NCBI RefSeq assembly: GCF_900100335.1
Contig: NZ_FNFE01000005.1
Location: forward strand, 124,001-188,000
DNA: 64,000 bases
DNA from: Natronorubrum texcoconense
Lineage (GTDB): Archaea; Halobacteriota; Halobacteria; Halobacteriales; Natrialbaceae
Direction: 5' to 3'
A program made the translations under genes and the position numbers. The notes below the pieces were generated by a model, which was given only the letters and a program-made list of their open reading frames with translations, was not told where the DNA came from and made no database searches. Shown here in pieces: positions 34,039 through 42,262 of this stretch (position 1 is the first letter of the stretch; each line of letters opens with the position of its first letter).

Positions 34039-35783
34039 TCCAACTCACCGCCGTCAGCAGCAGCGGTGTCACGGAGTTCGCTTCGACGGGCCGCCGTCGC
34101 GTCGCCGTCGACGTTCGTCTCGTCGGTCAGTTCGACGCCGTACGCCTCCCGAGCCGCTTCCGGCGACACCTTCTCGTTCCGAACGTCCTCGAGGACGGCG
34201 TCCGGATCGCGCTCGAGCGGATCGCCGTATCCGCCGCCGCCCGGCGTCTGGATACTGACAACGTCGTCGGGGTCCAGTTGCGTCGTCGACTTGGACTCGA
34301 GTTCGACTTCGGCGTCGGTGTCGGGATTGCGGCGGAACCGGGACGGGCGTGCGCTCTTCCCGCCGAAGACGCCCCACGGTGCCGAGCGAGTTCGGTCGGT
34401 CAACAGCGAGAACGACGCGCTGTGATCGGAGAACTCGAGGTCGCGGCGGACGCCGAGTCCGCCGCGCTGTCGGCCCGCGCCCGCCGAGTCCGGAATCAGC
34501 TCGTATCGTCGGACGTAGACCGGAAGCTCCGATTCCAACTCCTCGATGGGGCTGTTGGCCGTGTTCTGGAAGTGCGTCTGAACCGCGTCCATTCCGTCTT
34601 TCGTGGCGCGACCGCCGTAGCCGCCGGCGACCGTCTCGTAGTAGACGTACTCGGATTCGTTTCGCGGGTCGGTCCCGCCGTATGCGACGTTACAGACCAT
34701 TCCCTTCGTCGCGCCGATGGTCTCCTCGGGAACGGCGTCGGCGAGCGCTTTGGTAACGAGATCGCCGGCGCGCATCGGAATCTCCCACCCACCGGCGACC
34801 GGGGCGTTATCGGAGGGGTTGACCATCGTTCCCTCGGGCGTTATCACCTCGAACGGGCGGTAGAACCCGTCGTTCTTCGGGAGATCGGTGCCGATAAAGG
34901 CCATAATTACCGACATCGTTCCGGCGAAAATCATCGCCGGGGTGCAGTTCAGCGGCCCGGTGTTCTCCGCAGCCGTCCCGGTGAAATCGACCGTTATCTC
35001 GTCGCCGTCGACGGTGATGGCCATCCGGAGCCGGACCGGTTCGTCGACGATGCCGTCGCCATCCATGTAATCCTCGGCGGTGTACTGACCGTCCGGGAGG
35101 TCGGCGATCGCCGCTCTGACCCGCCGTTCGGTGTAGTCGAGAAGTTCGTCGAGGTACGTCGTGAGTTGCTCCGCCCCGTAGGACTCGTACAGCGCCGTGA
35201 ACCGCTGCTCCCCGATGCGGTTGGTTCCCAGCTGTGCCTGGTAATCGCCGCGGCGCATATCCGGCCGACGAACGTTTCGGAGGATCAGCGACAGGATCTG
35301 CTCGTCGTAGCTCCAGTCACGGACCGCGCGAACGCCGGGGATGATCAGTCCCTCCGCATACAGCTCCGTGCTGTCGTTCGGAATGCCACCCGGCGTCCCG
35401 CCGCCGATATCGACGTGGTGGGCGGAGTTCGCGGCGTAGCCGACGATCTCGTCGTCGTGGAACAGCGGCGAGATGAGCATCACGTCCGGCAGGTGAACCG
35501 CTCCCTTATCCGGGTCGTTGATGAGGATTCCGTCGCCGGGCTCGAGGTCGTCCTCCCAGTCGGGGACGTTCTTCGGAATGACGGAGACCAGTGAGCCGAT
35601 ATGCTGTGGCGCGATATCGTGCTGTGCGATGTGACGCAAGTCCGCGTCGAACAGCGCGCACGTGTGGTCGCGTCGGATTTTGATGTTCGTCGAGTACGCC
35701 GTCCGTTGAAGCGTCACGCCCATCTCCTCGACGATACTCTTCAACGAGTGACGAAAAATTTCTAGCTCGCCCGTATCTACCAT
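34035..35783 (-). CDS. hyuB: Hydantoinase/5-oxoprolinase subunit B, complete
   Basis: 582-residue partner of the following HyuA, standard length and without the C-terminal extension of the first HyuB. Family blocks: INDPDKGAVHLPDVMLISP, AANSAHHVDIGG, GGWEIPMRAGDL, QTPGGGGYGDPLERDPDAV. The frame is open to 36068, but the conserved start MVDTGELEIF at 35783 has a TATA-like TCTTTATG about 29 nt upstream, so this is a leaderless start. First gene of the pair. Confidence 0.93.
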   Translation of the reverse strand: MVDTGELEIFRHSLKSIVEEMGVTLQRTAYSTNIKIRRDHTCALFDADLRHIAQHDIAPQHIGSLVSVIPKNVPDWEDDLEPGDGILINDPDKGAVHLPDVMLISPLFHDDEIVGYAANSAHHVDIGGGTPGGIPNDSTELYAEGLIIPGVRAVRDWSYDEQILSLILRNVRRPDMRRGDYQAQLGTNRIGEQRFTALYESYGAEQLTTYLDELLDYTERRVRAAIADLPDGQYTAEDYMDGDGIVDEPVRLRMAITVDGDEITVDFTGTAAENTGPLNCTPAMIFAGTMSVIMAFIGTDLPKNDGFYRPFEVITPEGTMVNPSDNAPVAGGWEIPMRAGDLVTKALADAVPEETIGATKGMVCNVAYGGTDPRNESEYVYYETVAGGYGGRATKDGMDAVQTHFQNTANSPIEELESELPVYVRRYELIPDSAGAGRQRGGLGVRRDLEFSDHSASFSLLTDRTRSAPWGVFGGKSARPSRFRRNPDTDAEVELESKSTTQLDPDDVVSIQTPGGGGYGDPLERDPDAVLEDVRNEKVSPEAAREAYGVELTDETNVDGDATAARRSELRDTAAADGGELE

Positions 35784-35889
35784 ACACTCACTTCCGAGTC
35801 TCGTCTCATAAAGATGCGGGCGCCAACCGGGTAGTAACGACCCACAGTCCCCTCTAAATTGGGAGACGTATGCTTTCGAGACGGGCGAT

Positions 35890-36765
35890 TCACTCCTCAC
35901 TCGGCGGCCCGGTCCACTCGGCGCCGTTGTCCTGTGGATCGTACCCGAGAACCTCGCGACTGTGCTCGAGATCCACCCACTTCCCGTCGTTGTCGCTGAC
36001 TCCCCAGAAACTGTCGAACTCGACCGTTTCGTCGGTGAGACAACGCTCGACGAGGTCGCCGAGGTCACGATGGGAGAGCCAGGTCGCTTTCAGTCGCTCC
36101 GCCATGTACTCGTAGTCCTCGCTGTCTCGATCCCACAGTCCGGCTTCGACGCCTTCCTCCGCGAGTCCGTAGGGGTGGTCGTGAGCGTCATCCCTGACAC
36201 TCTTGATGCGAAGCGAGTAGAACCGACTCGGAAACTCCCGCGTGTTGGTCGTAAACGCCGAGTGGACCGATCCCAGCGGACTCTCGTGGCTCTCGACGTA
36301 GAGTCGGCCGAGGTTCTCGCCGAACACCTTCGAGAGTCCGTAGAACGAGTCGGGTCGGGCCGGCGTCTCGTGACCGAGCGCGAGATCGTACTCGGAGTCG
36401 TAGAGCTCCGGCGCGAGGTCGAGTTCGTACATCCCGACCACGTGGATCGACGATGCGAAAATGAACCGTTCGACTTCTGCATCGGCGGCTGCTTCTAACA
36501 CGTTGTACGTGCCGATAACGTTCGTCCGAAGGATCTCGTCCCACGCGGCGCTCAGATCGACCAGCGCCGCGAGGTGAATCACTGCATCGTGGCCGTCGAA
36601 GTGGGGCCGAATGTCGTCGTACTCGGTGACATCTGCGACCACCGTTTCTCGCTCGGGGTGCTCCGTGACGTCGAGACACGTAAACTCGAACTCGTCTCGA
36701 TCACCGAGCCGAGAGAGAATCGCCTCACCGACGGTTCCGTTGGCACCCGTGAGTAGTATCTTCAT
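35890..36765 (-). CDS. NAD-dependent epimerase/dehydratase family protein (uronate-dehydrogenase-like)
   Basis: 291-residue extended SDR. Cofactor motif MKILLTGANGTVGEAIL, FIFASSIHVVG, catalytic Tyr/Lys in SFYGLSKVFGENL, and SLRIKSVRDDAHDHPYGLA. The size and layout resemble uronate (hexuronate) dehydrogenases and related sugar dehydrogenases, but I cannot fix the substrate. The ATG at 36765 begins the Rossmann strand and lies about 32 nt from a TATTTAT box; GGAGG sits right against the ATG. Follows the TPP enzyme gene on the same strand by 87 nt. Confidence 0.82.
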   Translation of the reverse strand: MKILLTGANGTVGEAILSRLGDRDEFEFTCLDVTEHPERETVVADVTEYDDIRPHFDGHDAVIHLAALVDLSAAWDEILRTNVIGTYNVLEAAADAEVERFIFASSIHVVGMYELDLAPELYDSEYDLALGHETPARPDSFYGLSKVFGENLGRLYVESHESPLGSVHSAFTTNTREFPSRFYSLRIKSVRDDAHDHPYGLAEEGVEAGLWDRDSEDYEYMAERLKATWLSHRDLGDLVERCLTDETVEFDSFWGVSDNDGKWVDLEHSREVLGYDPQDNGAEWTGPPSEE

Positions 36766-36852
36766 CCTCCTACCGAAAGGGGGGCCGTGGACCGATAAAT
36801 ACGTTCGGGTCATCGTTATCGCCGGGTCGACCGGTTCACTGCCCCGATCGAA

Positions 36853-38517
36853 TCAGTACGGTGGGAACCCCGGCCGCGCGATATCCGGGTTGGTCCGAAC
36901 GTCGAGGACGAGCGGGACTGACGGCTCCGATTCACAGTACTCCTCGAGGATGTCTAAGTCGTCGATCGATCGAATCGTCTCGCCGCGAGCACCGAACCCG
37001 CGCGCGACGGTTGCGAAGTCCGAACTCGAGTAGTCCGCCGCTGTCTCCCGACCGTACTCGAGGCGCTGCCGGTGGCGAATGATGCCGTAGCTCTCGTCGT
37101 TCAATACGACGACGATGATCGGCAGTTCGAGACGAACCGCGGTCTCGATCTCTTGGACGACCTGAAGCAACGATCCGTCACCGGCGTAGCACAGCACCGT
37201 CTGATCGGGCGTACCGACCTGCGCTCCCAGCGCTGCCGGAAGGGCGAATCCCATCGTCCCGAAATTCCCGTTGACGAGCATTCGACCGCCGTCACCGACC
37301 GGATGAAACGCCGCCGGAAACCCCGTATTGTTTCCCGAGTCGATGGTGACGACTGTATCGTCCGGAACGCGGGCAGCGATTTCTCGGGTTGCCACCCGCG
37401 GATCGACGTACTCGTCGGTCGAGGCCGGTTCGAACTCGAACGCGTTTTCGGCCTCCTCGATCGCCGTCGCGACTCGCGTCACTCGATTCGAATCGACGCT
37501 CACTCGATCGACTAACGCCTCGATAGCCGCGGACGCATCTCCCAATAACGCGACAGTCGGGTCGCGGTATCGACCGACTGCGCTGGGGTCGATATCGATT
37601 TGAACCACGGCTGCGTCCGCATAGAGTTCGCCGTACCGGGTCACCTTCCCGGACAGTTGTGCGCCGACGGTCACCACCGCATCGGCGTCCCACAGCAGTT
37701 CGTCGTTGGCGGGAGACATGAACGTACCCGCGATACCCGAGTACAGCGGATGATCCTCGGGGAACAGGCCCTTGGCGAAATAGGTCACCGCGATCGGAGC
37801 GCCGATCCGCTCGGCTAGCTCGACGATCGGCTCCGCCGCATCGGCCGTCATTGCACCCCCGCCGGCCAGAACCACGGGTGCGTCGGCATCCTCGAGGACG
37901 GAAACCGCTTCTTCGACAGTAGTCTGATCGGGACGGGGTCGCTGGGAGGGGGTCGGCTTCGGCCGATACAGCGTTTCGGGAGCGGGCGCCGACTGGATAT
38001 CGCCCGGTATTTCGACTACTGCTGGTCCGCGCTCGGTTCGTGCCTCACCGAACGCTCGACGGATCGCCTCGGGGACGGTCTCGGACGTCTCGATTCGCGT
38101 CTGGTAGGCCGATATCGGACTGGTGAACGACTGGTGATCCAGATACTGCAACGACGTCTCACGTCCTGCAAACCCGGTGTCTCCAACCAGTACTACTAGT
38201 GGAACGTTGTCCCGGTCGGCAGCCGCGATCCCGGTCGCCCCGTTCGTCAGGCCTGGTCCGTGGGTGAGCGTACAGACGCCGACTGTTCCGGTCATGCGGG
38301 CATACGCGTCGGCCATCGTGACTGCAGCCTGCTCGTGGCGAGCGTAGGTGAACTGGAGGGCATGGTCGTTCGTTCGGTCGACGAGATGAGCGTTCCCCTC
38401 CCCGACGAGACCGAACAGCGTCGAGATGCCTTCTCGCTCGAGGGCATCCAAAATATAATTACTTCCAGTCTCGGTCGATGTTTCAGTCATCTCTCGTACC
38501 CGGTCGGTTGCATCCAT
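36853..38517 (-). CDS. Thiamine-diphosphate enzyme of the acetolactate-synthase/benzoylformate-decarboxylase type
   Basis: 554-residue TPP enzyme with the three POX domains in order: PYR domain with the cofactor-activating Glu (E62 in ARHEQAAVTMADAYAR), central domain (VVLAGGGAMTADAAEPI), and PP domain with GDGSLLQVVQEIE followed by VVLNDESYG, the TPP/Mg motif. No FAD/carboligase-specific residue can be assigned with confidence, so decarboxylase, lyase (sulfoacetaldehyde-type) or carboligase are all possible. An in-frame ATG exists 9 codons downstream. It is divergent from the ComD/ComE-like pair, another TPP enzyme. Confidence 0.87.
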   Translation of the reverse strand: MDATDRVREMTETSTETGSNYILDALEREGISTLFGLVGEGNAHLVDRTNDHALQFTYARHEQAAVTMADAYARMTGTVGVCTLTHGPGLTNGATGIAAADRDNVPLVVLVGDTGFAGRETSLQYLDHQSFTSPISAYQTRIETSETVPEAIRRAFGEARTERGPAVVEIPGDIQSAPAPETLYRPKPTPSQRPRPDQTTVEEAVSVLEDADAPVVLAGGGAMTADAAEPIVELAERIGAPIAVTYFAKGLFPEDHPLYSGIAGTFMSPANDELLWDADAVVTVGAQLSGKVTRYGELYADAAVVQIDIDPSAVGRYRDPTVALLGDASAAIEALVDRVSVDSNRVTRVATAIEEAENAFEFEPASTDEYVDPRVATREIAARVPDDTVVTIDSGNNTGFPAAFHPVGDGGRMLVNGNFGTMGFALPAALGAQVGTPDQTVLCYAGDGSLLQVVQEIETAVRLELPIIVVVLNDESYGIIRHRQRLEYGRETAADYSSSDFATVARGFGARGETIRSIDDLDILEEYCESEPSVPLVLDVRTNPDIARPGFPPY

Positions 38518-38704
38518 CCACGACTATCTGTTCGGTGGGACGCCATACGCCACACAGTGGCGGACGACCCTCAAAGCGTTTGCTCCTTGTGTAAGATTAT
38601 ATGGATGTGGTTACTGAGTCCGTTTGACGTACTTCGCGTCCGATACTCGCTGCAATCCACTCAGCGTCCAAACGTTCATTACAGCAGTTACGGTACCAAC
38701 GGAC

Positions 38705-38842
38705 ATGGACGACAGCAGTTCGCAAGAATCTTTTAGAGACAGCACTGGTACTTCCACCGTTCCGCCAGTGACCGATCGCACGGCTGAGAACGGGACGAGC
38801 GTCGAGACCGCTCCGTCGACTACCGAGGTGACCACAACGTGA
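38705..38842 (+). CDS. Small Ser/Thr-rich peptide coupled to the ComD-like gene
   Basis: 45 residues, starting MDDSSSQESF and ending STTEVTTT, with no domain I recognise and 19 Ser/Thr. Its stop codon overlaps the GTG start of the next gene (GTGA), and a TATA-like CATTAC lies about 25 nt before the ATG, exactly where a leaderless start would be. It may be a true microprotein or a translated leader that couples expression of the decarboxylase. Confidence 0.4.
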   Translation: MDDSSSQESFRDSTGTSTVPPVTDRTAENGTSVETAPSTTEVTTT

Positions 38843-39372
38843 CATCCTCGAACCGCACGGACCGGTGGATTCCCGATGCAGTCGAGGCACTGAAGCAGGC
38901 CGACGTGGAGGTCGTCGCTCACTTGCCCGATTCGAAAATCGGCCCCCTCATCGAAGCTGTCGAGTCCGACTCGGCGTTCGAAACGGTACAGGTCGCTCGC
39001 GAAGAGGCTGCGATCGGTGTCCTCACGGGCGCGTGGGTTGGCGGAACACGCGGAGCGTTGCTCTGTCAATCGAGTGGGCTGGCAAACGCGATAAATGCGA
39101 TCGGATCGCTCACACTCCCCGCTCGCACACCCTTTTTCGCTGTCGTGACTCGTCGCGGGAATCTCGGCGAGTTCAACGTCGCACAGGTGCCCGTTGGCTA
39201 CAACATCGACCGTATTCTCGACGATTTCGGCGTCCGAAACGACACGGTAACAGAGGCCGACGACGTGGGACACCATATTCGGTTAGCTGCAGAGTCGGCA
39301 TTCTCGACGGCGACGCCGTACATCATTCTTCTCGAGCAAACAGTAACTGGAAGTAAACTGGAGGGGCTGTAG
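38839..39372 (+). CDS. ComD-like TPP-enzyme alpha subunit (sulfopyruvate/phosphonopyruvate decarboxylase type)
   Basis: 177-residue PYR-domain half of a split TPP decarboxylase. The activating Glu lies in VAREEAAIGVLTGAWVGG (E55/E56) and CQSSGLANAINAIGSL matches the subunit of sulfopyruvate decarboxylase (family NSGLGNSINAL). GTG start, coupled to the small ORF upstream. The beta subunit follows 1 nt after the stop. Haloarchaea do not make coenzyme M as far as known, so the substrate is probably another 3-substituted pyruvate or a hydroxypyruvate-like acid (inference). Confidence 0.85.
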   Translation: MTSSNRTDRWIPDAVEALKQADVEVVAHLPDSKIGPLIEAVESDSAFETVQVAREEAAIGVLTGAWVGGTRGALLCQSSGLANAINAIGSLTLPARTPFFAVVTRRGNLGEFNVAQVPVGYNIDRILDDFGVRNDTVTEADDVGHHIRLAAESAFSTATPYIILLEQTVTGSKLEGL

Positions 39373-39373
39373 T

Positions 39374-39958
39374 ATGTCGGACGGCACTCCCAAAACCGCC
39401 GATCAGACCGCGTGTACCCGGCGACTCCTCGACGTGACGCCGGATGCCGTCCTCGTCTCGAACCTCGGCGTCGCCTCGTACGTCCTCGCCGGCGTCGCCG
39501 ACCGGGAACGCAACTTCTACCAATGGGGAAGCATGGGTGTCACGATACCCGTCGGAGTAGGACTCGCGCTCGTTTCCGACGAGCACGTTACCGTCCTCGA
39601 GGGAGATGGATCACTACTAATGTCGCTGGGTGAGCTTACGACAGTGGCCCAGCACAACCTCGACAACCTTACTGTAGTCGTCTGGGATAACGAGACGTAT
39701 GCAACCACCGGTGGCCAGCCGACTCGTTCACCGGCCGTAGACTTCGTTGGTGTGGCCGAAAGCTGCGGCGTTCACGCGACTGAAGTTCACAGTACCAACG
39801 CGTTTGAGACTGCGTATCGAAACGCAATCGCAACCGATGGAACCTCGATGATTGTCTGTCGTGTCGACCCCGTCGATACCGATGATCGACCACCGATTGA
39901 CTATCCAACTATTGCCCGCCGAGTTCGTGATGCTATCGCCGACGATCCGGACCAATAA
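39374..39958 (+). CDS. ComE-like TPP-enzyme beta subunit
   Basis: 194-residue PP-domain half of the split decarboxylase. TPP/Mg motif: GDGSLLMSLGELTTV (77-79) through VVWDNETYATTGGQ (D105, N106). NFYQWGSMGVTIPVGVGLAL is the family substrate/dimer loop. Begins 1 nt after the alpha subunit. Together the two chains equal the PYR+PP parts of one POX enzyme, without a central domain. Confidence 0.87.
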   Translation: MSDGTPKTADQTACTRRLLDVTPDAVLVSNLGVASYVLAGVADRERNFYQWGSMGVTIPVGVGLALVSDEHVTVLEGDGSLLMSLGELTTVAQHNLDNLTVVVWDNETYATTGGQPTRSPAVDFVGVAESCGVHATEVHSTNAFETAYRNAIATDGTSMIVCRVDPVDTDDRPPIDYPTIARRVRDAIADDPDQ

Positions 39959-40135
39959 ATGGGTGGAAATGACGAGATGCTATAATATGGCGCAACTCAG
40001 TTGAGCCGACTGTTATAACAGGACAGAATTGATCCCCCGGCCAGAATCAAAACCGAACTGGGAATGTGTAATTTGGGATGAACGACCGATATTGCGCGAA
40101 TAAGGCTTTTGTTAGACGCTATTTAAATTGCAAAT

Positions 40136-40154
40136 ATATTGTATCGTACAATAT
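40136..40154. repeat. 19-bp palindrome
   Basis: ATATTGTA, spacer TCG, TACAATAT: perfect 8-3-8 symmetry, just after a TATA-like CTATTTAAATT. Looks like an operator, but no gene starts within the next 500 bases. Confidence 0.5.
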
Positions 40155-40653
40155 GGGATGTAGAACCGGCATGGTAGGATGAGTATCCCGACTGTCGTTG
40201 ATACGATACTGACTATGAGTTTTTCGTACCCGATGGACCCAATATATTACAATAGTATGGATGTAAATGATGAGGGTGAAAGAAAGGGATAGATCGATTG
40301 CAAGTCCGACCGAAGGGGTAGCGTGCCCGAAATACATCTGTTTAGCAGTCGTAGCGGACAAAGATAGTGGTTGACGGAGACGTTCATGCCAGTTCCTGCG
40401 TAAGCCACGATTCGCTGGCACGATCCTGGCGGCTCCAATGACAAACTCCTGCTCTAGCTCCTAGCGAGATCCATATGAACAGTACAACCGTCATGTGTAG
40501 AAGATTGACGATCTGTAGTAATCCAAACGCCGTATCTGTGGGAGGTGGACGCCGCCCGAATTCGGTATATCATTATATGATTTATAGATGTGGGTAACGT
40601 AGCTTACGGTGGTTGAAATAGGAGAAATCGGCAGAGTTGTGGGCGACACCAGT

Positions 40654-40683
40654 CACTCTTGATTAGCACAATAATCAAGTGTG
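40654..40683. other. dif/att-like inverted repeat before the recombinase gene
   Basis: Arms CACTCTTGATTA and TAATCAAGTGTG with one mismatch (position 4 of the arm) around a 6-nt core GCACAA. Twelve-base arms and a 6-nt centre is the geometry of XerCD/XerA dif and tyrosine-recombinase core sites. It lies 80 nt upstream of the integrase start. Confidence 0.45.
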
Positions 40684-40721
40684 GTTTTATGATGGTCGCC
40701 TCCCTCTATCAATCACGACCG

Positions 40722-40766
40722 ATGAAATCTAGCCAGATCCGGGCTCTCGAGGGTGGTCAGGCGTGA
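40722..40766 (+). CDS. 14-residue leader ORF coupled to the integrase
   Basis: MKSSQIRALEGGQA followed by TGA, whose first two bases belong to the integrase GTG. A change of two bases would fuse it in frame to the integrase N terminus, so it is either a leader peptide or the true start of the integrase lost by a small insertion. TATA-like TTTTAT about 34 nt upstream. Confidence 0.3.
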   Translation: MKSSQIRALEGGQA

Positions 40767-41902
40767 ATTCGAAACCGACAGCCGTTGGGGCGCCGCTCGA
40801 GGAGTTCCTTCGATCGAAGTCCAAGGGCGGCGAGGGAAGCGGGAACTACCGACGGAACCTCGAGCGCTGCGTCGAGGACTTCCTCGCGTGGCTCGAGGCG
40901 GATTCTCGGTCGGGAACGACCTTCGACGAGATCGACGAGCGAACGTTTCGGCGGTACGCCCGCGAACTCGCGAGTCGCGATCTCGCGCCGGGAACCGTTC
41001 GGACTTATTACGCGCAGGTCAGCGCGTATATCGGCTGGTGCGTTCGCGAGGGACTCCTCGAGGCGAACTACGCCCAGCGAAACGTCGCGAAGGAGCCGCT
41101 GCCGGAGAACGACGGCCGTCGATCGGGCGACCAGCAGGCCTGGACCGACGAGCATCGGCTGCTGATCACCCGATACGTCGACGGACGGGCCCACGACGCC
41201 CTCGACGAGCAGGGGTTTGAGACCATCAGAGCGTATCGGGACCGAGCACTCGTCTACGTGCTCTGTTACTCCGGCGTCCGCGGCGGCGAAATTTTTGCGG
41301 ATCCGAAAGACGACCGGCGAAACGGGCTCAAATGGGGGGACGTCTCGCTCGAGGACCGGCGGATGACCGTCCTCGCGAAGAAACAGGACTGGTCAGATCG
41401 ATCACTGACGAAACAAGCTATAAATCCTATGTCGCGATACAAAAGAGTGGCCGATCCTGCCGGCGACGAGTGGCCGGTGTTTCCGACGTTTCACCTGCCC
41501 TCGCTCTACGAGACGCTCCGTACGGGACTGCGAGACGGACATGACTGGTCGTCGGACGAGATCGAGACGCTCGTCGACGAGCTCACCGGTCAACTGGACG
41601 TTTTCGAGGCGTTTCGTGAGTGGGAGCTGGCGCCACCGTCGATCAATACGGACGGCGCCCGGCGGGTCATGCGACGGCTGTGTGCGGACGCGGGGATCGA
41701 ACTCGAGGATAAACACGGCTATCTCGCACCCCACGGCGGCCGACGTGGTGCTGGCGAAGTGATGGTCCGCCAGCGCGGGTTCACTGCCGCCGCTCGGCTC
41801 CTGGACAACAGCGAGGAAGTGGTTCGCCAGTCGTACTCACACATCGAGGCGAAAGAGATGGCCAAAGACGCTGGTGACGCCTTTACAGAGCACGATACGT
41901 AA
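40763..41902 (+). CDS. Tyrosine recombinase/integrase
   Basis: 379-residue site-specific recombinase. N-terminal SAM-like DNA-binding domain about 10-110 (NYRRNLERCVEDFLAWL, GTVRTYYAQVSAYIGW), catalytic domain 130-379 with R173 in YSGVRGGE, a likely beta-hairpin Lys near 205, HxxR as H323/R326 in APHGGRRGAG, and nucleophile Y357 in QSYSHIEAKE. GTG start overlapping the 14-codon leader. All catalytic residues are present, so it may be active. No neighbouring phage or plasmid genes; it is flanked on both sides by palindromic sites. It splits the catabolic region at a likely insertion point. Confidence 0.9.
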   Translation: MNSKPTAVGAPLEEFLRSKSKGGEGSGNYRRNLERCVEDFLAWLEADSRSGTTFDEIDERTFRRYARELASRDLAPGTVRTYYAQVSAYIGWCVREGLLEANYAQRNVAKEPLPENDGRRSGDQQAWTDEHRLLITRYVDGRAHDALDEQGFETIRAYRDRALVYVLCYSGVRGGEIFADPKDDRRNGLKWGDVSLEDRRMTVLAKKQDWSDRSLTKQAINPMSRYKRVADPAGDEWPVFPTFHLPSLYETLRTGLRDGHDWSSDEIETLVDELTGQLDVFEAFREWELAPPSINTDGARRVMRRLCADAGIELEDKHGYLAPHGGRRGAGEVMVRQRGFTAAARLLDNSEEVVRQSYSHIEAKEMAKDAGDAFTEHDT

Positions 41903-42034
41903 AGTGGCCAGTCCGGATGACGATTTGATAGCTACCGTGAATTACAGACGGAAGTTAATCGGATTCTGTGACTTGCTTGTGTAGTGTCAGGATCGCCAAC
42001 GGAATAGGTCGAACAGCCATCTAGGGAGAGAATG

Positions 42035-42058
42035 AATTACAAAGGTACTATTGTAATT
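42035..42058. repeat. 24-bp inverted repeat downstream of the integrase
   Basis: AATTACAA, spacer AGGTACTA, TTGTAATT: perfect 8-bp arms around an 8-nt centre, 133 nt after the integrase stop. Spacing is compatible with a recombinase core site. Confidence 0.45.
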
Positions 42059-42133
42059 TCGCGTGGTAGAACGGTATGCGAATGTCCGGACCCGACCAGC
42101 CGTCGGCTACCCGAGAACTGATACTACGCGGTT

Positions 42134-42148
42134 GATTTCAGTGAAATC
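42134..42148. repeat. 15-bp palindrome
   Basis: GATTTCA, central G, TGAAATC. About 115 nt from the IclR stop codon. Confidence 0.35.
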
Positions 42149-42262
42149 GTTCCCCTTCACCGAACAGGAGACCGACGTACATAATTTATTGCGACCAATT
42201 GCGAGCGGTTCGGCGAGTCAGTTGCCGGAAGCAACTATCGAGTTCTCCAGTACCGAACGTTA

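Larger units (their letters stand above)
39959..40721. other. AT-richer, palindrome-rich spacer upstream of the integrase
   Basis: 763 bases without a convincing gene; short open frames here have no acidic haloarchaeal composition. It holds four inverted repeats: 40136-40154, CCGAATTCGG at 40556-40565, ATCAT-TAT-ATGAT at 40569-40581, and the 30-bp site at 40654-40683. A TATA-like CTATTTAAATT at about 40119-40129 stands before the first. The AT bias relative to both flanks suggests foreign or former mobile DNA. Confidence 0.5.
41903..42262. other. Palindrome-bearing spacer downstream of the integrase
   Basis: 360 bases between the integrase and the convergent IclR gene. No gene seen; a 67-codon open frame is not convincing. 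It holds an 8-8-8 inverted repeat (42035-42058) and GATTTCA-G-TGAAATC (42134-42148). Confidence 0.5.

Noticed and set aside
40119-40421. 100-codon minus-strand ORF in the spacer upstream of the integrase
   Set aside because: Not acidic, no domain, overlaps palindromes and a promoter-like element; chance frame in AT-richer DNA.
39959-42262. Integrated plasmid or provirus around the integrase
   Set aside because: No replication, capsid or partition genes and no tRNA or obvious att duplication; only the recombinase and palindromes can be supported.
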